64,000 nt of DNA, taken from positions 186,001 to 250,000 of the forward strand of contig NZ_SOCP01000006.1 in the NCBI RefSeq assembly GCF_004364325.1, written 5' to 3'. Below, in pieces: positions 43,225-52,400 of the stretch. Each line of letters starts with the position of its first letter. The first letter of the stretch is position 1. The translations under genes were made by a program, and so were the position numbers. Source of the stretch: Actinophytocola oryzae (GTDB lineage: Bacteria; Actinomycetota; Actinomycetes; Mycobacteriales; Pseudonocardiaceae). The notes under the pieces were generated by a model that saw only the letters and a list, made by a program, of their open reading frames with translations, was not told the origin of the DNA and made no database searches.

Positions 43225-43922
43225 TGCGTGACATCCGCACGGTCGAGGACGTGCTCCGCTTACTGGACGGCTTCTTCCCGCGTGACGCGGCATGGTGGGA
43301 CGGGTTCTACGCCGACCGCGACAGGCCGGTCCCGTTCTTCGTGGACAAACCGGACGAGAACCTCGTGTCCTACCTGGACCGCGGCCTGCTCACCCCGGGC
43401 CGCGCGCTCGACCTCGGCTGTGGTCCGGGCCGCAACACGCTGTACCTCGCGGCGAACGGCTTCTCGGTCGACGGCGTGGACCTCTCGGCGACCGCGCTCG
43501 AGTGGGCCGGGGAGCGGGCGGCCGAGACGGGCGCCGACGTGCGGTTCCGCCAGGGCGACGCGTTCGAGCTGGACCTCGGCGGCCCCTACGACCTGATCTA
43601 CGACGCGGGCTGCTTCCACCACCTGGCGCCGCACCGCCGCGTCAGCTACCTGTCCCTGGTCGACCGGTACCTGGGGGTGGGCGGGCACCTGGTGGTGACC
43701 GGCTTCTCGGCAGGCGTGGCCGACTCCGGCTCCGAGACCCCGGACGCCGAGCTGTACCGCAGGGGCAGCCTGGAGGGTGGTCTCGCCTACTCCGACGAGG
43801 ACCTGCGCCACGTCTTCGCCGACCTGACCGAGGTGGAGCTGCGGCGCATGCGGGACGAACCGGACGGCTCGCCGCACTTCGGCGAGCCGTTCCTGTTCGC
43901 CGCCCTGTTCCGGAGGGACTAG
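43224..43922 (+). CDS. class I SAM-dependent methyltransferase
   Basis: 232 residues, ATG within the preceding stop. Motif I ALDLGCGPGRNTLYLA, acidic end of beta-2 VDGVDLSA, and YDAGCFHHLAPH. Tellurite/thiol-type (TehB-like) methyltransferases and small-molecule methyltransferases share this layout. Convergent with another methyltransferase gene (4-nt overlap). Confidence 0.92.
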   Translation: MRDIRTVEDVLRLLDGFFPRDAAWWDGFYADRDRPVPFFVDKPDENLVSYLDRGLLTPGRALDLGCGPGRNTLYLAANGFSVDGVDLSATALEWAGERAAETGADVRFRQGDAFELDLGGPYDLIYDAGCFHHLAPHRRVSYLSLVDRYLGVGGHLVVTGFSAGVADSGSETPDAELYRRGSLEGGLAYSDEDLRHVFADLTEVELRRMRDEPDGSPHFGEPFLFAALFRRD

Positions 43923-44755
43923 CGGGTGCGGTGGCCGACCACCGTGTACAGCAGCGTGCGCCTGCCGCCCGCGAACGCGTGGTGGTAGGTGATCTCGGTC
44001 CGCTCGAAGCCGAGCACGCCGACGTACCGGCGGATCAGCTCCGGGCTCATGTGCCACCAGGTGTCGCCGTACGCGTGGTCCCAGTGCTGCGGCAGGAACG
44101 TCGCCTTGGCCTGGCCGTGTGCCTCCGGCGGCAGCGGCGTGGGGACGCCGTCGGCCGGGTCCGGCGCGTCCACGAAGTCGCCGACCAGGTGGTACTCCGA
44201 CGCCGGGTACACGTCGGTGACGATGACCGTGTCCTTGACCAGCCGGCACGACGTCTGCAGCGCCAGGAACGGGTCGCGCAGGTGCAGCAGGATGCTCGCG
44301 AACGTGGCCACGTCGACCTGGCCGATCTCCGCGGGCACGGTGTACACGGTCCCGTGCACGAGCTTGGCCGAGAGGCCCTGCGCGCGGTGGTTCAGCCAGA
44401 AGCCGTTGTTGATCTTGCGGAGGTGGTCGCGGCGGACGGCGTCGTAGCTGCCGAGGTCGGTGCCCGCGAACGGCACGACGTCCCACGAGTGGCGTTCGGA
44501 CAGGTCGTAGGCCACCACGTCCGCGCCCTGGCGCTCCATGTAGGAGGTCAGGAAGCCGCTCGCCGCACCGAGCTCGAGGACTCGCCTGCCGCTGAGGTCG
44601 GCTCCGCCGAGGTAGCGGTGTTCGTCACCGCGAAGGTCCCACTCACCCGAGACTTCACCGTGTCCGGGGATATCCATCGAGTGATAGAAGTAGCAGTCAG
44701 TGAGGTTCTCGACCGCGCGAGGCGATGCGTAGAGATCCGTCCGGGTACTCGTCAT
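43919..44755 (-). CDS. class I SAM-dependent methyltransferase (glycan/small molecule)
   Basis: 278 residues. Motif I VLELGAASGFLTSYM, then VAYDLSERHSWDV. A central part with FASILLHLRDPFLALQ and a C-terminal DHAYGDTWWHMSPELIRRY resemble the CmoB/DUF1698-like and sugar-cluster methyltransferases. SD AGGGGGA precedes the ATG. Its nearness to the glycan region suggests polysaccharide modification, which is inference. Confidence 0.87.
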   Translation of the reverse strand: MTSTRTDLYASPRAVENLTDCYFYHSMDIPGHGEVSGEWDLRGDEHRYLGGADLSGRRVLELGAASGFLTSYMERQGADVVAYDLSERHSWDVVPFAGTDLGSYDAVRRDHLRKINNGFWLNHRAQGLSAKLVHGTVYTVPAEIGQVDVATFASILLHLRDPFLALQTSCRLVKDTVIVTDVYPASEYHLVGDFVDAPDPADGVPTPLPPEAHGQAKATFLPQHWDHAYGDTWWHMSPELIRRYVGVLGFERTEITYHHAFAGGRRTLLYTVVGHRTR

Positions 44756-44796
44756 TGCCCGTCCCCCTAGCTCCAGGTCCGGCCAATCTAGCCCAG

Positions 44797-44895
44797 TCAG
44801 TTGTTCCGTTTCGCCTGCCGGTCGTGCAGCGTGAGGACCAGCCGCACGACGAACACCGCGGCGGCGACTGTGACCAGCACGATCAGTGGCACCAT
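44797..44895 (-). CDS. tiny single-pass membrane protein
   Basis: 32 residues. A very strong GAGGAGG precedes ATG 44895; the peptide is one membrane helix (PLIVLVTVAAAVFVVRLVL) with a basic tail DRQAKRNN. It is upstream of, and co-directional with, the methyltransferase at 44755. Too short for family assignment, but the ribosome site makes translation credible. Confidence 0.5.
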   Translation of the reverse strand: MVPLIVLVTVAAAVFVVRLVLTLHDRQAKRNN

Positions 44896-44968
44896 GCCGA
44901 CAGCCTCCTCTCTTTCGGTCCCGGCTGTCAGACGCGGGACGTGCGGGTGAGGTTCACTCCCGGGTGAG

Positions 44969-44974
44969 TAAAGT
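44969..44974 (+). promoter_or_regulatory. -10 TAAAGT of leaderless promoter (glycan operon)
   Basis: TAAAGT ends 6 nt before GTG 44981, the first gene of the 45-48 kb plus-strand glycan pair. No Shine-Dalgarno. Confidence 0.5.
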
Positions 44975-44980
44975 CGCGCC

Positions 44981-46027
44981 GTGCCCGCACTCAGCACCCA
45001 TCCCGGCGTCGGCGCGGTCGCCATCTGGACCAGTGCCGACCGGCCGGGCCTTGGGGACCAGTTACCCGGACGGGTGATCCAGCAGGAGCTGCTCGCGCGG
45101 CTCCCCGGCTGGCGGATGAGCATGTTCGCCACCGACGGCTGGCGCAGGTCGACCGTCGCGGACGGTGGCCTGGTGGCCGAGCCGCTGCGGGACCGCACCC
45201 CGGCCGAGCTGGCCGACGCCGCGACCCTGACCGTCATCTGTTCGGGTGATCCGGTCGCTCTCGAGCTGGCCACCCGACTCGACGCCACGCACCCGGTCGT
45301 GCCCTTCGCCGTGCCGGAGGTGCCCGGCGGCCTGGCCGCCCGTGCCGCGGTCGTCGTCACCGGCCCGAACCCCGGCCTTCTGCTTGACCGCGTTGTCGAC
45401 CGCGACACCCTGCCCGCCCGCGTCGCGCAGCTGCGCCAGCTCGGCGAGCTGCCGGACGGCGACTACGAGGTGGGCGACGGCGGGGTCGAGCTGCCGCAGA
45501 ACCTGGTGTTCGAGGACCGGCTCGCGTTCCTGTTCGGCGCGCGGGCGGTCGTCACCGACGACGAGCATGTCGCCGCCGCGTGTGCCTGGCTCGGCGTGGA
45601 CTGCCGCCGCCCGGACGGCACCGCGTTCGAGTTCGCGCCGGTCGCGGACCTGAAGGCCCAGCTGGACCGGGTCGCCGAGCTGGCAGAGCACACGCTCGCC
45701 GACCGGGGCGGCGACCTGGCCACGCGCACGAGCGTGCTGGCCGAGGAGAACCACGCGCTGCGCCAGGCGCACTGGCACCTGCGGCGCCGGATGCTCGTGG
45801 AGCGCCAGCGCCTGGCCGAGCCGTTGGCGCAGGCGTGGGAGGAACGGGACGCGGCGGTCGCCGAAGCGGCCGAGGTGCGCGCCGACAACGCCGAGCTGAC
45901 CCGTCGCAACGAGGAGCTGACCGCCCGCCTCGCCTTCGCCGAGCAGGAGCTGGCGCGCTGGCAGGACACCAAGCTCGTGCGCTGGACGCGCCCGCTGCGT
46001 GACGCGTACGGGAAGGCGCGCGGATGA
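44981..46027 (+). CDS. coiled-coil protein of glycan cluster, possibly polysaccharide pyruvyl transferase-like
   Basis: 348 residues from GTG 44981. The first 220 residues form an alpha/beta domain with GLGDQLPGRVIQQELL near the start and FLFGARAVVTDDEHVAAA later, which resembles the GD motif and C-terminal half of polysaccharide-pyruvyl-transferase-type proteins, but weakly. Residues about 225-325 are a long coiled coil, closed by LVRWTRPLRDAYGKARG, a tail often seen at the end of coiled coils in actinobacterial glycosyltransferases. It overlaps the next gene by ATGA. Confidence 0.5.
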   Translation: MPALSTHPGVGAVAIWTSADRPGLGDQLPGRVIQQELLARLPGWRMSMFATDGWRRSTVADGGLVAEPLRDRTPAELADAATLTVICSGDPVALELATRLDATHPVVPFAVPEVPGGLAARAAVVVTGPNPGLLLDRVVDRDTLPARVAQLRQLGELPDGDYEVGDGGVELPQNLVFEDRLAFLFGARAVVTDDEHVAAACAWLGVDCRRPDGTAFEFAPVADLKAQLDRVAELAEHTLADRGGDLATRTSVLAEENHALRQAHWHLRRRMLVERQRLAEPLAQAWEERDAAVAEAAEVRADNAELTRRNEELTARLAFAEQELARWQDTKLVRWTRPLRDAYGKARG

Positions 46028-47952
46028 GTGGACCGAGGCTCACGTTCGTGCTCGTGTCCTACGGCGGACGTGACCTGGTCGTGCGGTGCCTCGAGCTGCT
46101 CGCCGAGCACACGGACGTCCCCTACCGGGTGATCGTGGCCGACAGCGCGTCGCCGGACGGCACCGGCGAGTGGCTCGCGGAGAACCTGACCGGCGCGACC
46201 GTGCTGCGCATGCCGACGAACCTCGGCTTCGGCGCGGGCGGCAACCTCGCGGTGCGGCACGCGGACACCGAGCTGCTGTGCTTCCTGAACGCGGACATCG
46301 AGGTCACCGAGGGCTGGCTGGAGCCGCTGCTGGCGTTCCTCGACAGGCACCCGTCGGTTGCCGCCGTGTCCCCGCTGCTGGTCAACCCGGACGGCAGCGT
46401 GCAGGAGGCAGGCAGCGTGATCGGCGGTGACGGCTGGTGCCGCGCGGTCGACGAGGGCCCGCTGTTCACCCACGAGGTCGACTACGCGTCGGCCGCGTGC
46501 CTGGTGGTCCGGCGCGCCGCGTTCCTGGCGGCGGGCGGCTTCTCGCCGGAGTACGAGATCGCGTACTTCGAGGACGTCGACCTGATGCTGTCGCTGCGCG
46601 CACAGGGCTGGCAGACCTGGGTGGAGCCCGCGTCGAAGGTGGTGCACCAGCGGCACGGCAGCAGCTCGTCGGCCCGCGCGACCGAGCTGATGCGGCTGAA
46701 CCACGAGACGTTCACCCGCCGTTGGCCGCACGAGCTGGCGGACCGGGTCCCGGTGGTCGGCCTCGACGAGCACCCGCACCGGAAGTGGTGGCTGCGTGAC
46801 CAGCTGGCGCCCTACCGCGTGCTGCTGATCGACGACCGGGTGCCGCAGCCGGACCGGGGCCGGGGCGACGGCCGCACGATGGCCGTGGTCAACGCGTGGC
46901 GCGAGGCGGACCCCCGGGCCCGCGTGACGTTCTTCGCGGTGTCCCCGGAACGGGCCGAGCAGGTGGCGCCTGCCCTTGCCGCACGCGGCATCGAGGTCGT
47001 GTGGGGCGTCGACGACCCGGCACGCTGGTCGGTGGGGCGGGCAGGTCTCTACGACGTGGTCGTGGTGTTCCGGCCGCACAACTTCGTGGGTTACGGCGAG
47101 CCGATCGCCCGCGCACAACCGCAGGCGGTGAAGGTCTACGACGCGGAGGCGTTGTTCCACCGCAGGCCGGAACAGCACTTCGGCACCGCGACCGAGGTGC
47201 CGGAGCGACGGGCGTGGGCCGTGCAGGCCGACGCGCTGCGCAGGCAGGAGGTCGAGGCGTTCACGTGGGCCGACGTGGCGGTGTGCGTGAGCGAGGAGGA
47301 GGCCCACTGGGCACGTCGCGTCGCGCCGGGCGCGGAGGTACACGTGGCGTGCTACCCGGCCGCGGTCCCGGAGACGGTGCCGGGCTGGGACAGTCGTCGC
47401 GACATCGTCTTCTTCGGCGGCTTCGACTCGACCCCGCGCACCCCGAACGAGTTCGCGGTCCTGGAGCTGGCCGAGCTGGTCCTGCCACCGCTGCGTGAGC
47501 GCCATCCCGACCTGCGCATGCGGGTGGTCGGCGCGGACCCGTCACCCGCGGTGCTGGCGCTGGACGGCCCGACGATCGAGGTGGTCGGCAAGGTCCCGGA
47601 CCCCCGCCCGCTGCTGGAGTCGGCCCTGCTGCACGTGGTGCCCATGCACTACGGCGCGGGCGTGAAGATCAAGTTCGTGGACTCCATGGCGGCAGGCCTC
47701 CCGTTCGTCACGACCCCGGTCGGCGGCGAGGGCCTGCACCTCGGCTGGACGGCACGCCACCTGGTCGGTGCGTCGTCGGCCGAGCTGGTGGAGCTGTGTC
47801 ACCGGCTGCTGACGGACCCGGTGCTGTGGACCGAGGTGCAACAGGGCCTGCTGGAGATCTGCCGCACGCACTTCTCGCCCGCGGAGTTCCGCCGTTCGAT
47901 GCGTGACGTGCTGACGGCGTGCGCGATCCCGCCGCAGGTCACGGTGCCGTGA
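46024..47952 (+). CDS. bifunctional glycosyltransferase (GT2 plus GT4-like)
   Basis: 642 residues. N-terminal GT-A/GT2 domain (about 5-245): LTFVLVSYGGRDLV, ADSASPDGTG, the DxD-type LNADIEV and acceptor motif AYFEDVDLML, as in rhamnosyltransferases. C-terminal GT-B/GT4 domain (about 260-635): KVYDAEALFHRR, DIVFFGGFDSTPRTPNE and GVKIKFVDSMAAGLPFVTTPVGGEGL. Two fused transferases could add two successive sugars of one repeat. Coupled to the coiled-coil gene before it. Confidence 0.92.
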   Translation: MSGPRLTFVLVSYGGRDLVVRCLELLAEHTDVPYRVIVADSASPDGTGEWLAENLTGATVLRMPTNLGFGAGGNLAVRHADTELLCFLNADIEVTEGWLEPLLAFLDRHPSVAAVSPLLVNPDGSVQEAGSVIGGDGWCRAVDEGPLFTHEVDYASAACLVVRRAAFLAAGGFSPEYEIAYFEDVDLMLSLRAQGWQTWVEPASKVVHQRHGSSSSARATELMRLNHETFTRRWPHELADRVPVVGLDEHPHRKWWLRDQLAPYRVLLIDDRVPQPDRGRGDGRTMAVVNAWREADPRARVTFFAVSPERAEQVAPALAARGIEVVWGVDDPARWSVGRAGLYDVVVVFRPHNFVGYGEPIARAQPQAVKVYDAEALFHRRPEQHFGTATEVPERRAWAVQADALRRQEVEAFTWADVAVCVSEEEAHWARRVAPGAEVHVACYPAAVPETVPGWDSRRDIVFFGGFDSTPRTPNEFAVLELAELVLPPLRERHPDLRMRVVGADPSPAVLALDGPTIEVVGKVPDPRPLLESALLHVVPMHYGAGVKIKFVDSMAAGLPFVTTPVGGEGLHLGWTARHLVGASSAELVELCHRLLTDPVLWTEVQQGLLEICRTHFSPAEFRRSMRDVLTACAIPPQVTVP

Positions 47953-48121
47953 GAGCGGCGACGAGGTCGTTGACGACGCCCTGCCAGTGCCGGCGCTGCC
48001 GCTCCCGCTCGGCGGCGTCGGCGAGCCGCTCCTGGTGAACCCCGAGCCGGGTCCGCCCGGCCCCGGCGTCCCGCACGGTCAGCTGCAGGGTGGTGTCGTG
48101 TGACCACCCCGAGGGCCCTCG
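47939..48121 (-). pseudogene. C-terminal remnant of an SRPBCC/AHSA1-domain protein
   Basis: Reverse strand reads SHDTTLQLTVRDAGAGRTRL, then GVHQERLADAAER and HWQGVVNDLVAAL before a TGA at 47939. This looks like the last third (about 60 of 150 residues) of an AHSA1/SRPBCC protein. Upstream the frame has no start codon or N-terminal core before the divergent DUF6412 gene, so the gene is broken. It overlaps the glycosyltransferase stop by 14 nt. Confidence 0.6.
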
Positions 48122-48169
48122 ACGACCGGCTGCGTGCCTTCGGCCGGTGGCTGGCGGACCGTCACTAGG

Positions 48170-48175
48170 TACAGT
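48170..48175 (+). promoter_or_regulatory. -10 TACAGT of leaderless promoter
   Basis: TACAGT ends 6 nt before GTG 48182. Confidence 0.45.
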
Positions 48176-48181
48176 GGGGTC

Positions 48182-48490
48182 GTGGGGCGCTTCTCGGTGG
48201 TGATGTGGGTCAAGCTGGTGCTTGCCCTCTTCCTGCCCGCCCTGTTCCTGGCGCTGCCAGGCGGCCACGGCCCACTCGCCCTCGTCACCGCGGTGACCGC
48301 CGGTATCGCCGCCGCGTTCGTCATCGCCGTCGTCCTGTACGGACGGGTCGAGGCCGCCGTCCCCATGCACGTGCGGGCCATCAGCCTGCGTGAACGGGCG
48401 CGGCTCGCCAACTTCATCCGGTTGCGCGACCCCGACGCCAGGGGGCGCACCCGACCACGAGCTCCGTCACTCGGCAGCGCGGCTGCCTGA
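48182..48490 (+). CDS. DUF6412-like small membrane protein
   Basis: 102 residues from GTG 48182. Two membrane helices (VKLVLALFLPALFLAL and VTAGIAAAFVIAVVLY), then ISLRERARLANFIRLRDPDARGR and a Pro-rich tail. The RDPDAxGRxRPRAP ending and the position directly before a YidC/Oxa1 gene match the DUF6412-YidC pair that I recall from streptomycetes. Probably an accessory of the insertase, unproven. Confidence 0.7.
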   Translation: MGRFSVVMWVKLVLALFLPALFLALPGGHGPLALVTAVTAGIAAAFVIAVVLYGRVEAAVPMHVRAISLRERARLANFIRLRDPDARGRTRPRAPSLGSAAA

Positions 48491-48555
48491 CCTTCTTTCC
48501 CGTAACGGCAGTCGCTTCCGCCTGTCCGAAAGAAACGTCTACGACGGAGCGACTC

Positions 48556-49416
48556 TTGTTCGACATCTTCCTGTACCCGGTTTCCGCCGTGCTCTGGTTC
48601 TGGCACACCGTGTTCGGCGCCATCCTCAGTCCCGACAGCGGCCTCGCGTGGGTCCTGGCCATCGTCTTCCTGGTCTTCAGCATCCGGCTCCTGCTGGTGC
48701 GGCCGGCGTTGAGCCAGCTCCGCGCGGGCCGCAGGCAGCAGAAGCTCGCACCCCAGATGAAGAAGATCCGCGAGAAGTACGGCAAGGACCGGCAGCGGAT
48801 GGCCACGGAGATCCAGAAACTCCACGCCGACTCCGGCACCAGCCCCTTCGCGGGCTGCCTGCCCGCACTCCTGCAGATCCCCGCCTTCCTCAGCCTCTAC
48901 TGGGTGCTCCGCGACTTCACGCCCGGCGCCACCTCGAACCACGCCTTCGACCACGACGGCGTGCGGTCCTTCCTCAACGCCGACCTCTTCGGCGCCAAAC
49001 TCGGCAACTGGATCAACCAGCCGGCCGACGCGCTGGCCGCCTTCGGCACCGACCGGGCGCACATGATCGCCGTCGGGGTGCCGCTCATGCTCGTCGCGGG
49101 GCTCGCCACGTTCCTCTCGATGCGTGCGAGCATGCGTCGCCAGCTCAACCCGAACCCGCAGTTCGCGTCCGTCAGCCGGTTGATGATGTACCTGGCGCCC
49201 GGCGGCATGCTCGTGTCGGGCTTCTTCTTCCCGGTGCCGATCGGGGTGCTGCTCTACTTCCTGGCCAACAACCTGTGGACCTTCGGGCAGCAGCACGTCC
49301 TCACCGCGCGCATCGACCGCGAGGAGGCCGCCGTCGAGGCCGTGAAACCGAAGGTGGTCGCACCGAAGCCGGGACAGCGTCCGGTTGTCCGGAAGGCGAA
49401 GGTGAGGCGGCGTTAG
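48556..49416 (+). CDS. YidC/Oxa1-family membrane insertase (second copy type)
   Basis: 286 residues, TTG start 8 nt after GGAG. YidC-type core: LRAGRRQQKLAPQMKKIREK and FAGCLPALLQIPAFLSLYWVL, with five membrane segments and the end LLYFLANNLWTFGQQH. It lies away from the rpmH-rnpA-yidC locus, so it is probably a paralogue. It may insert specialised membrane proteins. Four-nt overlap with the convergent fusion gene. Confidence 0.93.
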   Translation: MFDIFLYPVSAVLWFWHTVFGAILSPDSGLAWVLAIVFLVFSIRLLLVRPALSQLRAGRRQQKLAPQMKKIREKYGKDRQRMATEIQKLHADSGTSPFAGCLPALLQIPAFLSLYWVLRDFTPGATSNHAFDHDGVRSFLNADLFGAKLGNWINQPADALAAFGTDRAHMIAVGVPLMLVAGLATFLSMRASMRRQLNPNPQFASVSRLMMYLAPGGMLVSGFFFPVPIGVLLYFLANNLWTFGQQHVLTARIDREEAAVEAVKPKVVAPKPGQRPVVRKAKVRRR

Positions 49417-52400
49417 TCGAGCGGGTGCGGTGGCAGTACCGGTAGGCGCAACCGCCTGCCACGCAACGACTTCCACCGCACCGCCGCCGCGAGCAGCCTG
49501 CGTTCCGCGCCGGCCGTCGTCTGGCGGTCGGCGCGGGCCCGTGCCAGCAGCGGCTTCAGGTCCCGCTCCACCCTGGTCAGCTCCGCCAGCCGCTCCCGCA
49601 CGTCGCCGAGCCGGTGCCACTGACGCATCAACAACACGGTCGTGAACTGGGCGACCCGCCGGAGCTCGTAGTCGGCCACCGCCTCCAGCTCAGGGTCCTC
49701 ACCCCGGCCCAGCAGCAGGCGGAGCCAGCCGAGACCGGACGGCAGGCCCTCGTCGAGCCGGTTGTCCCGACGACCGCTCACCGCGTCGTCGTGCTGCCGG
49801 TAGGAGTGCAACGGGCGGTCGACGAACTCCAGACGTCCGGCCGCGAGGGCGACGGCGGCGATCCACTGGTCGTGGAACGCCGACGGCGTGCCGGGCGGGA
49901 ACGGCAGCACCTGCTCCCGCACGACGTCCGCCCTGACCATGCAGGCGGCACCCGTCACGGTGTTCAGCAACAGCAACGAGTCCAGGTCGGACCACTGGTT
50001 GCGCCGGTGTCGCCAGAACGACGACTCGATCACCTCGTCGTGCGTGTCGATCAACCGCATGTCGGCGTAGGCCAGGGTGACCGACGGGTCGGCGAACCGC
50101 TCGACCAGTGTGTCCAGCTTGTCCGCGTCCCACACGTCGTCCTGGTCGGACAGTGCCACGAGGTCCGCGGCGGCGGGCACGTGGGTCATGGCGCGCTCGA
50201 AGTTCCGGTAGAAGCCGACGTTCTCGTCGTGCGCCAGCACCACGAACCGCTCGTCACCGGCCACCAGTCGGTGGATCGTGGCCACGTGGTCCACACCGGA
50301 CGCGTCGTCGGAGATCACGCACAGCCAGTTCGTGTGCTTCTGCGCCCGGATCGAGTCGAGCTGCTGTGCGAGGAACCCGGCGTCCGGGCGGTACGTCGCC
50401 ATGCAGATGGCGACCTTCGCCCCGTCGGACGGCCACCGCGCCGAGACGGGCGAGAGTTCCGTCTCGACGAGCGAGACCGTCGGCAGCTCGCGGGTCAGCA
50501 CCGTGCCGTCGTCCAGCGTCACGACGAGGCTCAGCGGCAGGACGCCGGGCGCGGACGTCGACGCGACCGGGATCCGGACCGTCACCCCGCTGCCGTCCGG
50601 CACCCGCACCCCGCCCGGCCGCAGCGCGGCGGCGACGTCGGGACGGAAGTGGCCGCGGCGAGCCGGCACCGTGACCGACCCCGCCTGGATCGAGACCGAC
50701 CGCACCCCAACGGATGCGTGGGTCACCCACCCGACCAGCTCGAGCACCTGCCCGGCACCGACCGCCAGCGTCCCGGGCACCGGCAGGTCGAAGTGCAGCC
50801 CCGCCTCCCGCGCCGAGGTGGCCCGCGACCGGTACCGGCCCGTCAGCCGCGACACCAACCCGGGCGCCCGGTGGCCGACCTTGCGCAGCAGCCCGTCCGG
50901 TTCGTCGCCCGGCCGGCCCAGCGCCAGGTCCCGCACGCCACGCACCAACCGCCCGGCGGGCCACACCGACCGGTGCGCGGTCCGCACCAGCGACGAACCC
51001 TCCAGCGCGTCCAGCCGCGCCCGCGTCCGGCTCAGCCGCGACCGCAGCGAGGCGGCCTCGGCGTCGAGCGCCGCGCGTGCCGCCTCGGTCTGCTCGTTCG
51101 TCTGCCACGCCAGTGCGGCCTCGTGCACCGCGGCCGACAGCTCGGTGAACGCCTTGCCGATGCGGTCGTCCTTGAGGTCCAGCTGCGAGCGCGCCATCGC
51201 CAGCTCGTGCTCGGTCCGGCGAAGGCGCTCGGCCAGGTCGTCGATGCGTGCGCTCTGCCGCGCCACCTCGGCGGCCAGCTCCTGCTCACGGCCGATGGCC
51301 GAGTCCCGCTCGTACTCCACCGCGCGGCGGGCGTTGTCGGCCGCGCGCAGTGAGCGGAGGCCGCCGGGCAGCTGCCACAGCGGCTCACCGTGGTCGGCGT
51401 CGACGTCGTGTTCCAGCGCGGCCGCGATCCGGTCCGCGAGCTGGCCGGTCACCTGCTCCTGCAGCGTCGCCTCGGCCGCCACCAGCTCGTCCCACCGGCC
51501 GTCGAGCGCTGTGGACAACCCGGTCAGCGCACACAGCTCCGCGAGCACACCGCGCACGGTCGTCGCCTGCCACGGGTGCGGTGCGTGGCCCTGCACAACC
51601 TCCCGGGCGAACTCCAGCAGCGCCCGCAGCATCACGAGCTCCGCGTCGACCCCGTGCCCCGCGTGCCACTCCAGGTCGACGCGGGTGACGCCGCCCTGCG
51701 GGCCGATGATCAGGTTGCCGGGGTGCACGTCGAGGTGGTCCGGCGGCAGCACGGGCACGTCGGGCCGGTGCGGCAGGTACGCGTGGGGGAGGTTCGCCGG
51801 GTCGAGCGGGCGCGCCTGCGCGAGACACGTCTGCCGCCACATGCCGAGGAAGTGCGTCAGCTCGGGGATGTCGTGCCTGCGCATGGCATCGAGCAGGTAC
51901 GCGTCCATCGCGCGCCCTGGCCGCAGCGGCTCGGAGACCAGATGTTCCTGCCGCAGCCAGGAACGTGCGTCGCCGAGTCCACTGTGGATTGTCTGCAGCG
52001 TGAAGTCGGGGTTGAGCCTGCGGGTCCGCCGCCACTCCGGTCGCCGCGCGCCGCTGATGAGCCACGCGAGCCCCGGTTCGACCACTGTGGACAGTGCGGC
52101 CGGGGTGCGTGCCGCGACGATCAGGAACGACGGTGCCACAACGGGTCCGATGCCCTCGGCCATCGCGAGCCGATGTGCGATGCGGCCGGACGTCGTCGCG
52201 TCGTTGCCGCCGAAGCTGCCCTGCAACGGATCGCGGACGAGCTTCTCGACGAGGTCCGGCCCGTGCCGGAACGCGGACTCGTCCAGCACCACCCTCGGCA
52301 TCGTGAAGTCGGGGTAGGGCATGAACCACCGCTGCGCGGTCAACCCGGCGCCCGCGAGCATCCGGTGCAGCGTCCCGCGCGTCCACGCCCGGGGTCCGCT

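Noticed and set aside
45463..47505. 680-residue minus-strand frame
   Set aside because: Antisense to the coiled-coil and GT2/GT4 genes, which have clear motifs and starts.
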